Source: Anaerococcus prevotii DSM 20548 (GTDB lineage: Bacteria; Bacillota; Clostridia; Tissierellales; Peptoniphilaceae). From it: DNA of 64,000 nucleotides. Where the stretch lies: contig NC_013171.1 in the NCBI RefSeq assembly GCF_000024105.1, forward strand, positions 62,001 to 126,000, given 5' to 3'. The position numbers and the translations under genes are program-made. A model generated the notes under the pieces. That model was not told the origin of the DNA, did no database searches, and saw nothing but the letters and a program-made list of their open reading frames with translations. This document shows positions 19,166 to 31,944 of the stretch, one piece after another. Numbering within the stretch: the stretch's first letter is position 1; each line of letters starts with the position of its first letter.

Positions 19166-19193
19166 ATAATATTGTATTTCTAATCTAAGTCAA
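19166..19193 (-). promoter_or_regulatory. Candidate promoter of the BCCT gene
   Basis: On the minus strand TTGACT (19188-19193), 16-bp spacer, TATTAT (19166-19171), then AAGGAGTTT and the start codon at 19119. Confidence 0.5.
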
Positions 19194-19271
19194 ACATTTA
19201 TGTTAACTTAAAGGAAAAGATAGAAACAAATATAGCATATATATAGAAAGAAAAATAAAAAAAGAAATTAT

Positions 19272-19300
19272 TTGACAAGAAGAAAAATCCATAGTATTAT
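19272..19300 (+). promoter_or_regulatory. rRNA operon promoter P1
   Basis: TTGACA (19272-19277), 17-bp spacer, TATTAT (19295-19300), followed by AATAAG. Confidence 0.8.
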
Positions 19301-19349
19301 AATAAGGCACGTTCCAAGAGCGAGCGGAAAATATTAAAAGAAAAAATAT

Positions 19350-19378
19350 TTGACAAATTACTCTTGAGGGTGTATACT
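19350..19378 (+). promoter_or_regulatory. rRNA operon promoter P2
   Basis: TTGACA (19350-19355), 17-bp spacer, TATACT (19373-19378), downstream of P1 by 78 bp. Confidence 0.82.
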
Positions 19379-19445
19379 TATTTCATACCGCATGAGCTTG
19401 AAGCTTTGGAAAATTAAAAAAATCATTAAAAAATGATAAAATAAT

Positions 19446-19474
19446 TTGACAAACAAAAACTTATGCAGTATTAT
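19446..19474 (+). promoter_or_regulatory. rRNA operon promoter P3
   Basis: TTGACA (19446-19451), 17-bp spacer, TATTAT (19469-19474). All three promoters have the perfect -35 and the same spacer. About 215 bp of leader follows to the 16S start, holding only small hairpins and no gene. Confidence 0.8.
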
Positions 19475-19689
19475 ATAAGAGTCGCAAGATACAAGCGACA
19501 TTGAACCGAGATTAACGTCGCAAGATGATAATCATAAATTATATAGAATACAATAACAACAACCAAAGTTAATACTTTGAGTACAATGATTCTTATCCTT
19601 ATATATAAGAGATAAGGACAAAATTTAAATCACGCATTTGATATAAGTCAGATGTAAATGAATAAGCCAGAATAAAAACGGCTCATATT

Positions 19690-24407
<4,718 letters not shown>

Positions 24408-24441
24408 GAAATATTTATTGCTATTTAGAAGGTTCAAAAAT

Positions 24442-24554
24442 ATGGTGATGATGGCATGAGGGATACACCTGTTCCCATACCGAACACAGAAGTTAAGCCT
24501 CATAACGCCGATGGTACTCGGAGGGAAACCTCCCGGGAGACTAGGAAATCGCCA
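24442..24554 (+). rRNA. rrf: 5S ribosomal RNA
   Basis: About 113 nt. The 5' end TGGTGAT pairs with 3' ATCGCCA to close helix I. The central CCGAACACAGAAGTTAAG and GCCGATGGTACT segments are diagnostic. It lies 13 bp after the 23S processing stem. Confidence 0.96.
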
Positions 24555-24561
24555 AACAAAC

Positions 24562-24592
24562 AAGACTTGGTCAAAGGACTGAGTCTTTTATT
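24562..24592 (+). terminator. rRNA operon terminator
   Basis: AAGACT..GTC-AAAG-GAC..AGTCTT stem with a TG/TG internal mismatch, then TTTATT. Confidence 0.82.
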
Positions 24593-24623
24593 GTGTTTAA
24601 AAATGTATAATTTATGGAAAAGT

Positions 24624-24908
24624 TAACACCTGTCACGAAAACCCGTTTGCTTCGCAAACTATTACGCACTATCGTACTTTGTTTTCGGAATAAACATGCT
24701 AGTTAAAGCATGTTTATGTATACCGAATACAGAAGTTAAGCCTCATAACGCCGATGGTACTCGGAAGTAGCCGTCCGCTTTCTTTAGGACAAGCTTCCCG
24801 GGAGACTCTTAAATCGCCTAAATGGTGATTTAAGCCTGAAACGTAGCTACGGTAGTAGCTAAGGAGTTTGTGAAACAAATGAGTTTCAGTGGAAATCGCC
24901 AAACAAAC
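24624..24908 (+). pseudogene. Second 5S rRNA remnant interrupted by three hairpin insertions
   Basis: Four blocks match the intact 5S in order: ACACCTGT (24625-24632), a 45-nt block from TACCGAATACAG (24721-24765), TCCCGGGAGACT (24796-24807) and GGAAATCGCC plus the spacer to the terminator (24891 on). Between them sit about 88, 30 and 83 nt of foreign sequence, each rich in self-complementary hairpins, for example ATAAACATGCT/AGCATGTTTAT and CTTAAATCGCC/GGTGATTTAAG. The 5' third of the 5S is missing. It cannot fold as a normal 5S, so it is called a pseudogene; whether it is a structured RNA in its own right is open. Confidence 0.85.
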
Positions 24909-24940
24909 AAGACTTGGTTAAAAGACTGAGTCTTTTTTTT
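24909..24940 (+). terminator. Duplicate rRNA-type terminator
   Basis: Same AAGACT...AGTCTT hairpin and flanks as the terminator after the intact 5S, with a longer run of eight T. Confidence 0.8.
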
Positions 24941-25100
24941 GTATAAGAAAATAAAAAACAGGGAACCGGAACACGTAAGTATTAAAATACCTGTCCCTTA
25001 ATCACTTAGATAATTTTAGAAAGCATTTGTATTAGCTAAACTACATATGATGATAAATTTTTTGAATTAGCTATAGACAAATCAATAATAAAAGGTATCT

Positions 25101-25118
25101 TATAACTTGTAAGTTATA
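25101..25118. promoter_or_regulatory. Perfect palindrome just before tRNA-Gln
   Basis: TATAACTT-GT-AAGTTATA, arms of 8 bp, ending 3 bp before the tRNA. It could be a leader hairpin for 5' processing or overlap the promoter -10. The rest of the 24941-25121 gap shows nothing I recognise. Confidence 0.35.
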
Positions 25119-25121
25119 TTT

Positions 25122-25197
25122 TGGAATGTAGCCAAGTCGGTAAGGCACCAGATTCTGACTCTGGAGATCACAGGTTCGAGTCCTGTCATTCCAGCCA
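25122..25197 (+). tRNA. tRNA-Gln (anticodon CTG)
   Basis: Full cloverleaf: acceptor TGGAATG/CATTCCA, anticodon arm CCAGA-TTCTGAC-TCTGG with anticodon CTG, T arm ACAGG-TTCGAGT-CCTGT, discriminator G and an encoded CCA. The 5' T is usual for tRNA-Gln. Confidence 0.96.
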
Positions 25198-25201
25198 AAT
25201 G

Positions 25202-25230
25202 CTACAGTTTATGCTGTAGCTCTTTTTTAT
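25202..25230 (+). terminator. Terminator after tRNA-Gln
   Basis: GCTACAG-TTTAT-GCTGTAGC followed by TCTTTTTTAT. Confidence 0.88.
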
Positions 25231-25242
25231 TTAGGAGAAATT

Positions 25243-25959
25243 ATGGATATCAATTTTAAAAGACAGATTTTAAATGATTTTTCAATAAGCGAAGAAGAAT
25301 TTGATCGTGGAAGAAATATATTTGTAGTAAATAATCCTGATGATAGATTCCTATTTTACAACAAATCTTTATTGATGATTATTATTTTCGATAATAGGAT
25401 TTTCCTTAGATCTAACGATTATAAACTAATAGGAGCTTTAAAGAAAGAATACATGAAATATCCTGGCCAGTGGTTTACAGAATTCCACAATATAAAAAAG
25501 CTGGAAAGTATATTAACTAACCATAAGCTAAAAATAGATAATTTCTTCCCTCTAATGACTTTCTCTGAAAGATATGTGAAAGCTAGAAAATTCACCTTCG
25601 ATAGGATTGATAAAAATGACATTATTAAATACAAAGGTATAAGTAATATGCCCTTTGCTTTTGATGATGACGATAGAATTGGCATATCTTTCTATGATGG
25701 AAATAAACTAATTGCTCTTTGCGGAGCATCTACAATAGGGAAATATTTGCGGAGTATAGGAATAGAGAAGTTTTATTTTGATGATAAATATAAAGGACTT
25801 TCATCTTCTATGGTAAGAAGTTTAGCTATTCAAATTAAAGCTGAAAACTCACATGTAAGCCCGATATACACGACTCAATTTTCTCATACTGCGTCTATAA
25901 ATACAGCAATAAGGGCTGGCTTTGATATGAATGTTTGTATTTGTGCTAATAAAATCTAA
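25243..25959 (+). CDS. GNAT family N-acetyltransferase
   Basis: A 238-residue cytoplasmic protein. The C-terminal ~80 residues look like a GNAT fold: a beta strand with 'IALCGASTIG', an acetyl-CoA loop region before 'SSSMVRSLAIQI', and the closing 'FSHTASINTAIRAGF' that typifies acetyltransferases acting on small molecules. The N-terminal part is less familiar. The start is set by AGGAGAAATT. It directly follows the tRNA-Gln terminator and ends at its own strong terminator, so it is a single-gene unit. Substrate unknown. Confidence 0.75.
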   Translation: MDINFKRQILNDFSISEEEFDRGRNIFVVNNPDDRFLFYNKSLLMIIIFDNRIFLRSNDYKLIGALKKEYMKYPGQWFTEFHNIKKLESILTNHKLKIDNFFPLMTFSERYVKARKFTFDRIDKNDIIKYKGISNMPFAFDDDDRIGISFYDGNKLIALCGASTIGKYLRSIGIEKFYFDDKYKGLSSSMVRSLAIQIKAENSHVSPIYTTQFSHTASINTAIRAGFDMNVCICANKI

Positions 25960-25964
25960 GACTC

Positions 25965-26011
25965 AAAATACCCTTAGTTAAGTATATATCTTAACTAAGG
26001 GTATTTTTATT
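25965..26011 (+). terminator. Strong terminator after the acetyltransferase
   Basis: AAAATACCCTTAGTTAAG pairs with CTTAACTAAGGGTATTTT, an almost perfect long stem with T tail. Confidence 0.9.
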
Positions 26012-26036
26012 TTGAAAATATTAGAAAAATATTTTT

Positions 26037-26074
26037 TGCAAACGCTTGACAAATGTTTGGATCTAATGTAATAT
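26037..26074 (+). promoter_or_regulatory. lacAB promoter with overlapping CcpA (cre)-like site
   Basis: TTGACA (26046-26051), 17-bp spacer, TAATAT (26069-26074). The core TGCAAACGCTTG (26037-26048) resembles a catabolite-responsive element and overlaps the -35, where CcpA would block transcription. Downstream (26081-26118) lies a run of CAAACAAA-type repeats that also appear upstream of the DeoR gene, a plausible DeoR operator. Confidence 0.65.
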
Positions 26075-26130
26075 AAAAATAAGCAAACAAAAAGAATAAA
26101 TAAATAACAAAAACAAACAGAGGAGGTTTT

Positions 26131-26583
26131 ATGAAAGTCTATATTTCTTCCGACAAGGATGCCTTAAAACTCAAGGATGCCTTGATCGAAGAGTTAGAAA
26201 ACAAATCTATCGCTTATGAAGATTTGACAGAAGATGGTTTTGATTTCGTGGACAGCTCTAATGCAGTTTGTGAAAAGCTTTTAGAGGTGGACGGAATCTT
26301 AACAACAGGAAATGATGATGCAAGTGTAGGGATAGTTCTCGACAGATACGGAGCAGGATCCTATATGGCTTGCTCAAAACACAAGGGAATGGTAGCTGCA
26401 GAAGTATCTGATGAAAGAAGTTCCCTAATGACCAAAAGACACAACGGAGCAAGAATTCTTGTTATGGGTTCAGGAATAGTAGGAGAAGACTTAGCCAAAT
26501 CATGTCTAAGAAACTTCCTAAGCCATGGATATGACGGAGGCCGTCACCAAATAAGAATCGACATGCTCAACAAGATGATGTAG
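26131..26583 (+). CDS. lacA: Galactose-6-phosphate isomerase subunit LacA
   Basis: A 150-residue RpiB/LacAB-family protein. With LacB it isomerises galactose-6-phosphate to tagatose-6-phosphate. It has 'LTTGNDDASVGIVLDRYGAG' where LacB has the Cys-bearing GTGVG loop, so like other LacA subunits it lacks the catalytic Cys. The end 'FLSHGYDGGRHQIRIDML' is typical. The start has AGGAGGTTTT. It is followed after 9 bp by lacB. Confidence 0.9.
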   Translation: MKVYISSDKDALKLKDALIEELENKSIAYEDLTEDGFDFVDSSNAVCEKLLEVDGILTTGNDDASVGIVLDRYGAGSYMACSKHKGMVAAEVSDERSSLMTKRHNGARILVMGSGIVGEDLAKSCLRNFLSHGYDGGRHQIRIDMLNKMM

Positions 26584-26592
26584 GAGGTATGG

Positions 26593-27123
26593 ATGAAAAT
26601 AGCATTAGGATGTGACCACATAGTCACAAGTTTAAAAATGGAAGTATCTGACCACCTAAAAAGTCTAGGCCATGAAGTAGTAGATATAGGATGCTACGAT
26701 AACACAAGAACCCACTACCCAATCTTTGGAAAAAAAGTAGGAGAGCTAGTAGCAAAAGGCGATTGTGACCTAGGAGTAGTACTCTGCGGAACAGGAGTAG
26801 GCATATCAACAGCAGTAAACAAGGCCTTCGGCACCCGTTGTGCTTTAGTAAGAGATTGTGCAACAGCTATCTATGCCAAAGAAGAACTAAACGCCAACGT
26901 AATAGCCTTTGGTGGAATGATAGTAGGAAGAGACTTAGCCTTTGAAATAATAGACTCATTTATCAATGCAGAATACAAGAAAACAGAAGAAAATGAGAAA
27001 CTAATAGAAAAACTAATGGCAATAGAAGAAAAATATAAAGAAGATGAAAAAGACCAAGTGTCTAACGATAAATTCTTTGATGAATTTATAGAAAAATGGG
27101 ATAGGGGAGAATATCACGATTAG
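26593..27123 (+). CDS. lacB: Galactose-6-phosphate isomerase subunit LacB
   Basis: A 176-residue partner of LacA. It has the RpiB-type '[20 protein letters not shown]' N-terminus, '[19 protein letters not shown]' with the active-site Cys, and '[20 protein letters not shown]'. The start has AGGAGGTATGG. A weak hairpin overlaps the stop (27111-27145) and may lower transcription of the following symporter gene. LacAB needs galactose-6-P, normally made by a galactose or lactose PTS, which is not in this window. Confidence 0.92.
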   Translation: MKIALGCDHIVTSLKMEVSDHLKSLGHEVVDIGCYDNTRTHYPIFGKKVGELVAKGDCDLGVVLCGTGVGISTAVNKAFGTRCALVRDCATAIYAKEELNANVIAFGGMIVGRDLAFEIIDSFINAEYKKTEENEKLIEKLMAIEEKYKEDEKDQVSNDKFFDEFIEKWDRGEYHD

Positions 27124-27223
27124 GAATCAAATCGCGATATTTTGAGTAATATAAAAATAATAAATAAAAGCAGCTACATTTTAATAGAAAGGGTTGTTTT
27201 TTTAAGAGAGAGGAAAACGTTAT

Positions 27224-28570
27224 ATGACTGAAGGGAAAATATCTACTAAAGAAAAGTATTCATATGGTATAGGTGCTATTGGAAAAGATATGTGTGTTTG
27301 TCTTATATTTTATTTTTGTATGTTATATTATACAGACGTGTTACATATATCTGCTGGATTTGTTGGAACATTATTTTTCCTTGCTAAGTTTTGGGATGCT
27401 ATTAATGACTTGGCTATGGGAATGGTAGTTGATAATACAAGAACTAAGTGGGGTAAGTTTAGACCTTGGTTAGTAATAGGAACGTTAGTTAACTCAGTAG
27501 TTCTTATAATAATGTTTAGTGATTGGGGCTTAACTGGCACTAATTTATACGTATTTGCATCAATTATGTATGTTTTATGGGGCATGACTTATACAATTAT
27601 GGATATCCCATATTGGTCTATGATACCAAACTTAACATCTAATCCAAAAGAAAGAGATAAAATTGCAGTAATACCAAGAATATTCGCTTCACTAGGTGGA
27701 TTGTTAGTAGCTGGGTTTGGATTGCAAATGGTTGATTACTTAGGTAAAGGTGACCAACAAATAGGATTTACTAGGTTTGCCTGGGTTGTTGCTATTATAT
27801 TCATAGTAACTATTGGGATAACAGTTAAAAATGTAACTTCTGCTGATAAAATTAAAAATGAGAAAAGTAAAAAAATAACTTTTAGACAAGTTTTAAAAGT
27901 TATTAGACAGAATGATCAACTACTAGTAGCTGTAGCTACAATACTTGCATTCAACTTTGCAATGCAATGTATAGGAGGAGTTCAAACTTATTATTTTATT
28001 TACGTTGCTGGAAATAAAGCTTTATTCTCAGTGTTTACTATATTTGCAGGGTTAGCTGAGATGTTTGGATTATTAATTTTCCCAAAAATATCTGAAAGAA
28101 TATCTAAAAAACAAGTTTATTTATTGGCTAGCGGTGTACCTGTAATAGGGCTTATTTTACTATTAATTATTGGATATGTTGCTCCTCAAAACTATATTTT
28201 GACAGCTATAGCGGGAATACTTGTAAAATTAGGTTCAGGACTTCAATTAGGAACAGTTACAGTAGTACTAGCTGATGTTGTTGATTATGGTGAATATAAA
28301 TTAGGAACACGTAACGAGTCAGTTGTATTTTCAACTCAAACATTGTTAGTTAAATTTGCATCAGCAATTGGTGCTTTGTTTACTGGATTTGCTCTAGACC
28401 TTACAGGTTATGTACCAAATGCAGTTCAATCAGTAGCAACTTTAAATGGGATTAGACTTATAATGATTGGAATTCCTATTGTATTTGTTATGATTAGTTT
28501 CTTGATATTTAAGAAACGCTACAAGTTAACTGCTGTAAAAATGAAAGAAGTAATGTCAGCTATATCTTAA
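27224..28570 (+). CDS. GPH family glycoside:cation symporter (MelB-like)
   Basis: A 448-residue transporter with 12 predicted membrane segments. MelB-family features include 'FFLAKFWDAINDLAMGMVVD' (the cation-site Asp residues) and 'RTKWGKFRPWLVIG'. It has no C-terminal EIIA domain, unlike LacS. It lies 6 bp before the annotated upstream edge of the alpha-galactosidase reading frame, so it likely imports raffinose, melibiose or other alpha-galactosides with Na+ or H+. Base composition looks more AT-rich with more GTT/TTA codons than lacAB, which hints at separate acquisition. Confidence 0.87.
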   Translation: MTEGKISTKEKYSYGIGAIGKDMCVCLIFYFCMLYYTDVLHISAGFVGTLFFLAKFWDAINDLAMGMVVDNTRTKWGKFRPWLVIGTLVNSVVLIIMFSDWGLTGTNLYVFASIMYVLWGMTYTIMDIPYWSMIPNLTSNPKERDKIAVIPRIFASLGGLLVAGFGLQMVDYLGKGDQQIGFTRFAWVVAIIFIVTIGITVKNVTSADKIKNEKSKKITFRQVLKVIRQNDQLLVAVATILAFNFAMQCIGGVQTYYFIYVAGNKALFSVFTIFAGLAEMFGLLIFPKISERISKKQVYLLASGVPVIGLILLLIIGYVAPQNYILTAIAGILVKLGSGLQLGTVTVVLADVVDYGEYKLGTRNESVVFSTQTLLVKFASAIGALFTGFALDLTGYVPNAVQSVATLNGIRLIMIGIPIVFVMISFLIFKKRYKLTAVKMKEVMSAIS

Positions 28571-28618
28571 GGATAGTTGTATGGATCAAATTTAAAATAT
28601 AATGAAGGAGTTTATTTT

Positions 28619-30838
28619 ATGATAAAGTATAATGAAAAATCTAGAACATTTTATTTAGGGAATGAGTATGTGAGTTATATCTTTAAAATATTGGAAAACG
28701 AACAGCTAGGACAGTTATACTACGGTAAAGCTATAAAAGATTCTAAAAACTTTGATCACTTATTTGAAAGTGAGCCAAGACCTATGACTGTTTGTACATT
28801 TGACGGAGATATGAAGTTTTCTCTTGAATATATAAAGCAAGAATATCCATCATACGGTACAGGAGATATGCGTCATCCAGCCATAGATATATTACAAGAG
28901 AATGGAAGTCGAATCATAGACTTCAAATACCAAAGTCATGAAATAATAAAAGGAAAGCCAGAATTAAAAGATCTACCAGCTACGTATGTTGAACATGATG
29001 ATGAAGCAGAAACACTATCAGTAAGCTTATACGATGATTTAATAGATGCTAAGTTAATACTAACTTATACAATTTTTAAAGATAGACCTGTGATAACAAG
29101 AAATGCTTATATTGAAAATTGTGGCGATACTGAGTTTAGACTTAATAGAGCTATGAGCCTATCTTTAGACTTGCCAGATAAAGATTATGATATGATTGAA
29201 TTAACAGGAGCTTGGTCAAGGGAAAGACATATAAAGTCTAGAAAACTAGAGCATGGAATTCAATCAATATACTCGCTTAGAGGAATATCTAGTGCTAATT
29301 TTAATCCTTTTATAGCATTAAAAAGATACGATTGTAACGAGAATAGCGGAGAAGTACTAGGATTTAGCTTTGTATATAGTGGTAACTTTTTGGCTCAAGT
29401 TGAAGTTGACACATACGATATATCAAGAGTGAGCATGGGTATACATCCACATAATTTTTCATGGAAGTTAAGAAAGGGAGAATCTTTCCAAACTCCTGAA
29501 GTGGTAATGGTATATAGCGATAAAGGTCTTAATGGTATGAGCCAAACATTCCATAAATTATATCAATCAAGACTTGCGAGAGGAAAATTCCGTGATGAAG
29601 CAAGACCAATCCTCGTAAACAATTGGGAAGGAACTTATTTTGATTTTGATGAAGAAAAAATACTTAGCATGGCAAAACAATCTAAGGAATTAGGAGTTGA
29701 GTTATTTGTATTAGATGATGGGTGGTTTGGAGTTAGAAATGATGATACATCTGGATTAGGAGATTGGTATCCAAATCTAGATAAACTTCCAAATGGGATA
29801 TCAGGGTTATCTAAAAAAGTTACAGAAATGGGAATAAAATTTGGATTATGGATAGAGCCAGAAATGGTTAATAAAGATTCAGAATTATACAGAAAACATC
29901 CTGAATGGACTTTAGAAACACCTAATAGAAAATCAAGCCATGGTAGACATCAACATGTTTTAGATTTTTCTAATCCAGATGTTATAGATTATATATATAA
30001 AATGATATCTAAGGTAATTAGAGAATCAGATATCTCTTATATCAAATGGGACATGAATAGATCTCTTAGTGAAGTTTATTCTAATGTACATGATAGCGAA
30101 AGTCAAGGTAAAGTAATGCACAAGTATGTTTTAGGAGTGTATAGATTGTATGAAATGCTCATAAATGAATTCCCAGACATACTATTTGAATCATGTTCGA
30201 GTGGAGGATCAAGATTTGATCCAGGAATGTTATATTATGCTCCACAATGTTGGACAAGTGATGATACTGATGCTATAGAAAGACTTAAAATTCAGTACGG
30301 AACATCCCTAGTTTATCCATTATCATCAATAGGCGCTCACGTATCCGCTATACCAAATGCCCAAGTTTTCAGAAATGTACCTATAGAAACAAGGGCTAAT
30401 GTTGCTTGCTTTGGAACTTTCGGATATGAACTTGACGTAAACAAGTTGAGCGAAGAAGATAAAAAAGTAATAGTTGAGCAAATAAAATTTATGAAAGATA
30501 ATAGGAAGCTTTTACAGTTTGGAACTTTCTATAGACTAAAGAGCCCGTTTGAAGGTAATGAGACTGTATGGATGGTTGTATCCGAAGACAAAGATAAGGC
30601 TATCGTAGGTTATTACAAAACACTACAAAAGGTAAATTGCCCATATAATAGGGTAAAACTTCAAGGATTAGATCCAGAAAAGAAGTATGAAGTATCAATC
30701 AATGATTATGAAGCGTATGGCGATGAATTAATGAATGTAGGAATGATAACTACTGATAGATCGTCTGGAGAGCAAAAAGATATAAATAAGGCCGAAGGAG
30801 ACTATTCTTCAAGACTTTATATACTTACAGCAAAATAA
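28619..30838 (+). CDS. Alpha-galactosidase, GH36
   Basis: A 739-residue cytoplasmic GH36 enzyme (no signal peptide) that releases galactose from alpha-galactosides such as melibiose and raffinose. The nucleophile Asp is in 'YIKWDMNRSL' (about residue 477) and the acid/base Asp in 'CWTSDDTDAIERL' (about 548). 'SCSSGGSRFDPGMLYY' and 'VLDDGWFG' are also family hallmarks. I chose ATG 28619 because AAGGAG precedes it; the longer in-frame start at 28577 has none. It forms an operon with the symporter and ends at a terminator shared with the convergent DeoR gene. Confidence 0.94.
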   Translation: MIKYNEKSRTFYLGNEYVSYIFKILENEQLGQLYYGKAIKDSKNFDHLFESEPRPMTVCTFDGDMKFSLEYIKQEYPSYGTGDMRHPAIDILQENGSRIIDFKYQSHEIIKGKPELKDLPATYVEHDDEAETLSVSLYDDLIDAKLILTYTIFKDRPVITRNAYIENCGDTEFRLNRAMSLSLDLPDKDYDMIELTGAWSRERHIKSRKLEHGIQSIYSLRGISSANFNPFIALKRYDCNENSGEVLGFSFVYSGNFLAQVEVDTYDISRVSMGIHPHNFSWKLRKGESFQTPEVVMVYSDKGLNGMSQTFHKLYQSRLARGKFRDEARPILVNNWEGTYFDFDEEKILSMAKQSKELGVELFVLDDGWFGVRNDDTSGLGDWYPNLDKLPNGISGLSKKVTEMGIKFGLWIEPEMVNKDSELYRKHPEWTLETPNRKSSHGRHQHVLDFSNPDVIDYIYKMISKVIRESDISYIKWDMNRSLSEVYSNVHDSESQGKVMHKYVLGVYRLYEMLINEFPDILFESCSSGGSRFDPGMLYYAPQCWTSDDTDAIERLKIQYGTSLVYPLSSIGAHVSAIPNAQVFRNVPIETRANVACFGTFGYELDVNKLSEEDKKVIVEQIKFMKDNRKLLQFGTFYRLKSPFEGNETVWMVVSEDKDKAIVGYYKTLQKVNCPYNRVKLQGLDPEKKYEVSINDYEAYGDELMNVGMITTDRSSGEQKDINKAEGDYSSRLYILTAK

Positions 30839-30846
30839 AACAAAGT

Positions 30847-30884
30847 AGGCACCAAGAATTTATTTCGTTGGTGCCTTAAATATT
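30847..30884. terminator. Bidirectional terminator, alpha-galactosidase / DeoR
   Basis: AGGCACCAA...TTGGTGCCT, 9-bp perfect stem between convergent genes. Confidence 0.8.
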
Positions 30885-31632
30885 ATAGGATTAATGTAGT
30901 TTCTTCAATTTTTTCTTTATCTGAATCCTTTAAATTGTTATCAGATATGATAGCATTAATTTCATCTAGATTATAGAAGGAGAAAAAGTCAACTTTTCCA
31001 AATTTGGTATGATCTGAAACTAAATATTTATGCATAGAATTATCCAAAGCTATAGTTTGTATTTCTCCTTCTAATTCATTGTAAGTATAAGCGTTGTTAA
31101 AACTCAACCCATTTACACCTATAAAACATTTTTTGAAATGAAGACTTTTAACTATGCTATTTGAAAAACTGCCAACAAAAGCGCCAGTTATTTGCCTTAC
31201 CTTTCCACCAACTAATATCGATTCTATATTATCTAATCTATAAATTTTTTTGAACAGATAATATGAATTTGTAACAATTTTACATTGCTTAAATGATAAA
31301 TAATTTGCAACTAGCTCTAAAGTAGATCCAGGCCCAATAAATACTGTATCACCATCTTCTATGAGATCAGCAACTTTTTTAGCTATTATTAACTTGCTAT
31401 CTCGATTAATCTTTAATTTTTCTTCGTGTGATGATTCCTTCTCTGAGAGGTCATCTAAGCACTTGGCCCCACCGTGAATTCTTACCAAAAGTTTTTTATC
31501 TTCGAGTTCTTTCAAATCTCTCCTTATGGTCATCTCTGTAAAATCAAGAAGGTCTGTTATTTCAGATACCCTGATTATCCCATTTTTTTTAAGTTCTTTT
31601 AAAATTAAATCTTGTCTTTCTTCTTTTAACAT
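30883..31632 (-). CDS. DeoR family sugar-operon repressor
   Basis: A 249-residue regulator with an N-terminal DeoR winged helix ('LKKNGIIRVSEITDLLDFTEMTIRRDLKEL') and a C-terminal phosphosugar sensor domain ('IFIGPGSTLELVANYL', 'TNSYYLF', 'KCFIGVNGL', 'VSDHTKFGK'). It is related to LacR and GlpR-type repressors, which respond to sugar phosphates such as tagatose-6-P. Position and shared A-rich CAAACAAA repeats suggest that it represses lacAB and/or the symporter-galactosidase genes. It starts at 31632 with AGAGGAAAATT. Confidence 0.9.
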   Translation of the reverse strand: MLKEERQDLILKELKKNGIIRVSEITDLLDFTEMTIRRDLKELEDKKLLVRIHGGAKCLDDLSEKESSHEEKLKINRDSKLIIAKKVADLIEDGDTVFIGPGSTLELVANYLSFKQCKIVTNSYYLFKKIYRLDNIESILVGGKVRQITGAFVGSFSNSIVKSLHFKKCFIGVNGLSFNNAYTYNELEGEIQTIALDNSMHKYLVSDHTKFGKVDFFSFYNLDEINAIISDNNLKDSDKEKIEETTLIL

Positions 31633-31654
31633 AATTTTCCTCTAATTTCGTTGT

Positions 31655-31782
31655 TTGAATTTGTTTATTGATTGCAAACAAAACAAAAATAAACAAATAA
31701 GTGTTGACAATATGTTTATAATCATATACTATTATACCATAGATAATAAACGAACATAATAAAACATAATAAAACATAATCG
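31655..31782. promoter_or_regulatory. Operator/promoter region upstream of the DeoR gene
   Basis: The region contains repeated CAAACAAAA/AATAAACAAA sequences (31674-31699) and a plus-strand promoter: TTGACA 31704-31709, 17-bp spacer, TACTAT 31727-31732. A minus-strand TATAAT (31731-31736) and a 10-bp direct repeat ACATAATAAA (31754, 31764, partial at 31774) follow. These are plausible DeoR-binding repeats. From 31783 to 31944 I see nothing but AT-rich sequence and a weak cre-like AAAACGTTTC. Confidence 0.5.
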
Positions 31783-31944
31783 ATAAGAATATTTCAAACT
31801 TAGTATATTTTAACGGAGATTATTATCATAAGCGCAAAATTAAAAACGTTTCTAATAAATAACTAATCGAATAGAATAAATTTATTATTGCTTCAATTAT
31901 ATTATCTATATCGCTGGCCTAAAATTACACATGGGAGGTTAGGA

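Noticed and set aside
24441-24940. Two functional 5S genes
   Set aside because: The second copy lacks the 5' third and has three large insertions, so it cannot form a 5S structure.
24965-25007. Possible minus-strand terminator (GGGA.CAGG...CCGG.TCCC then T-rich)
   Set aside because: The stem is imperfect and there is no minus-strand gene upstream for it to serve.
31754-31780. Short direct repeat considered as a CRISPR fragment
   Set aside because: 10-bp units with no spacers and no cas genes; better read as operator repeats.
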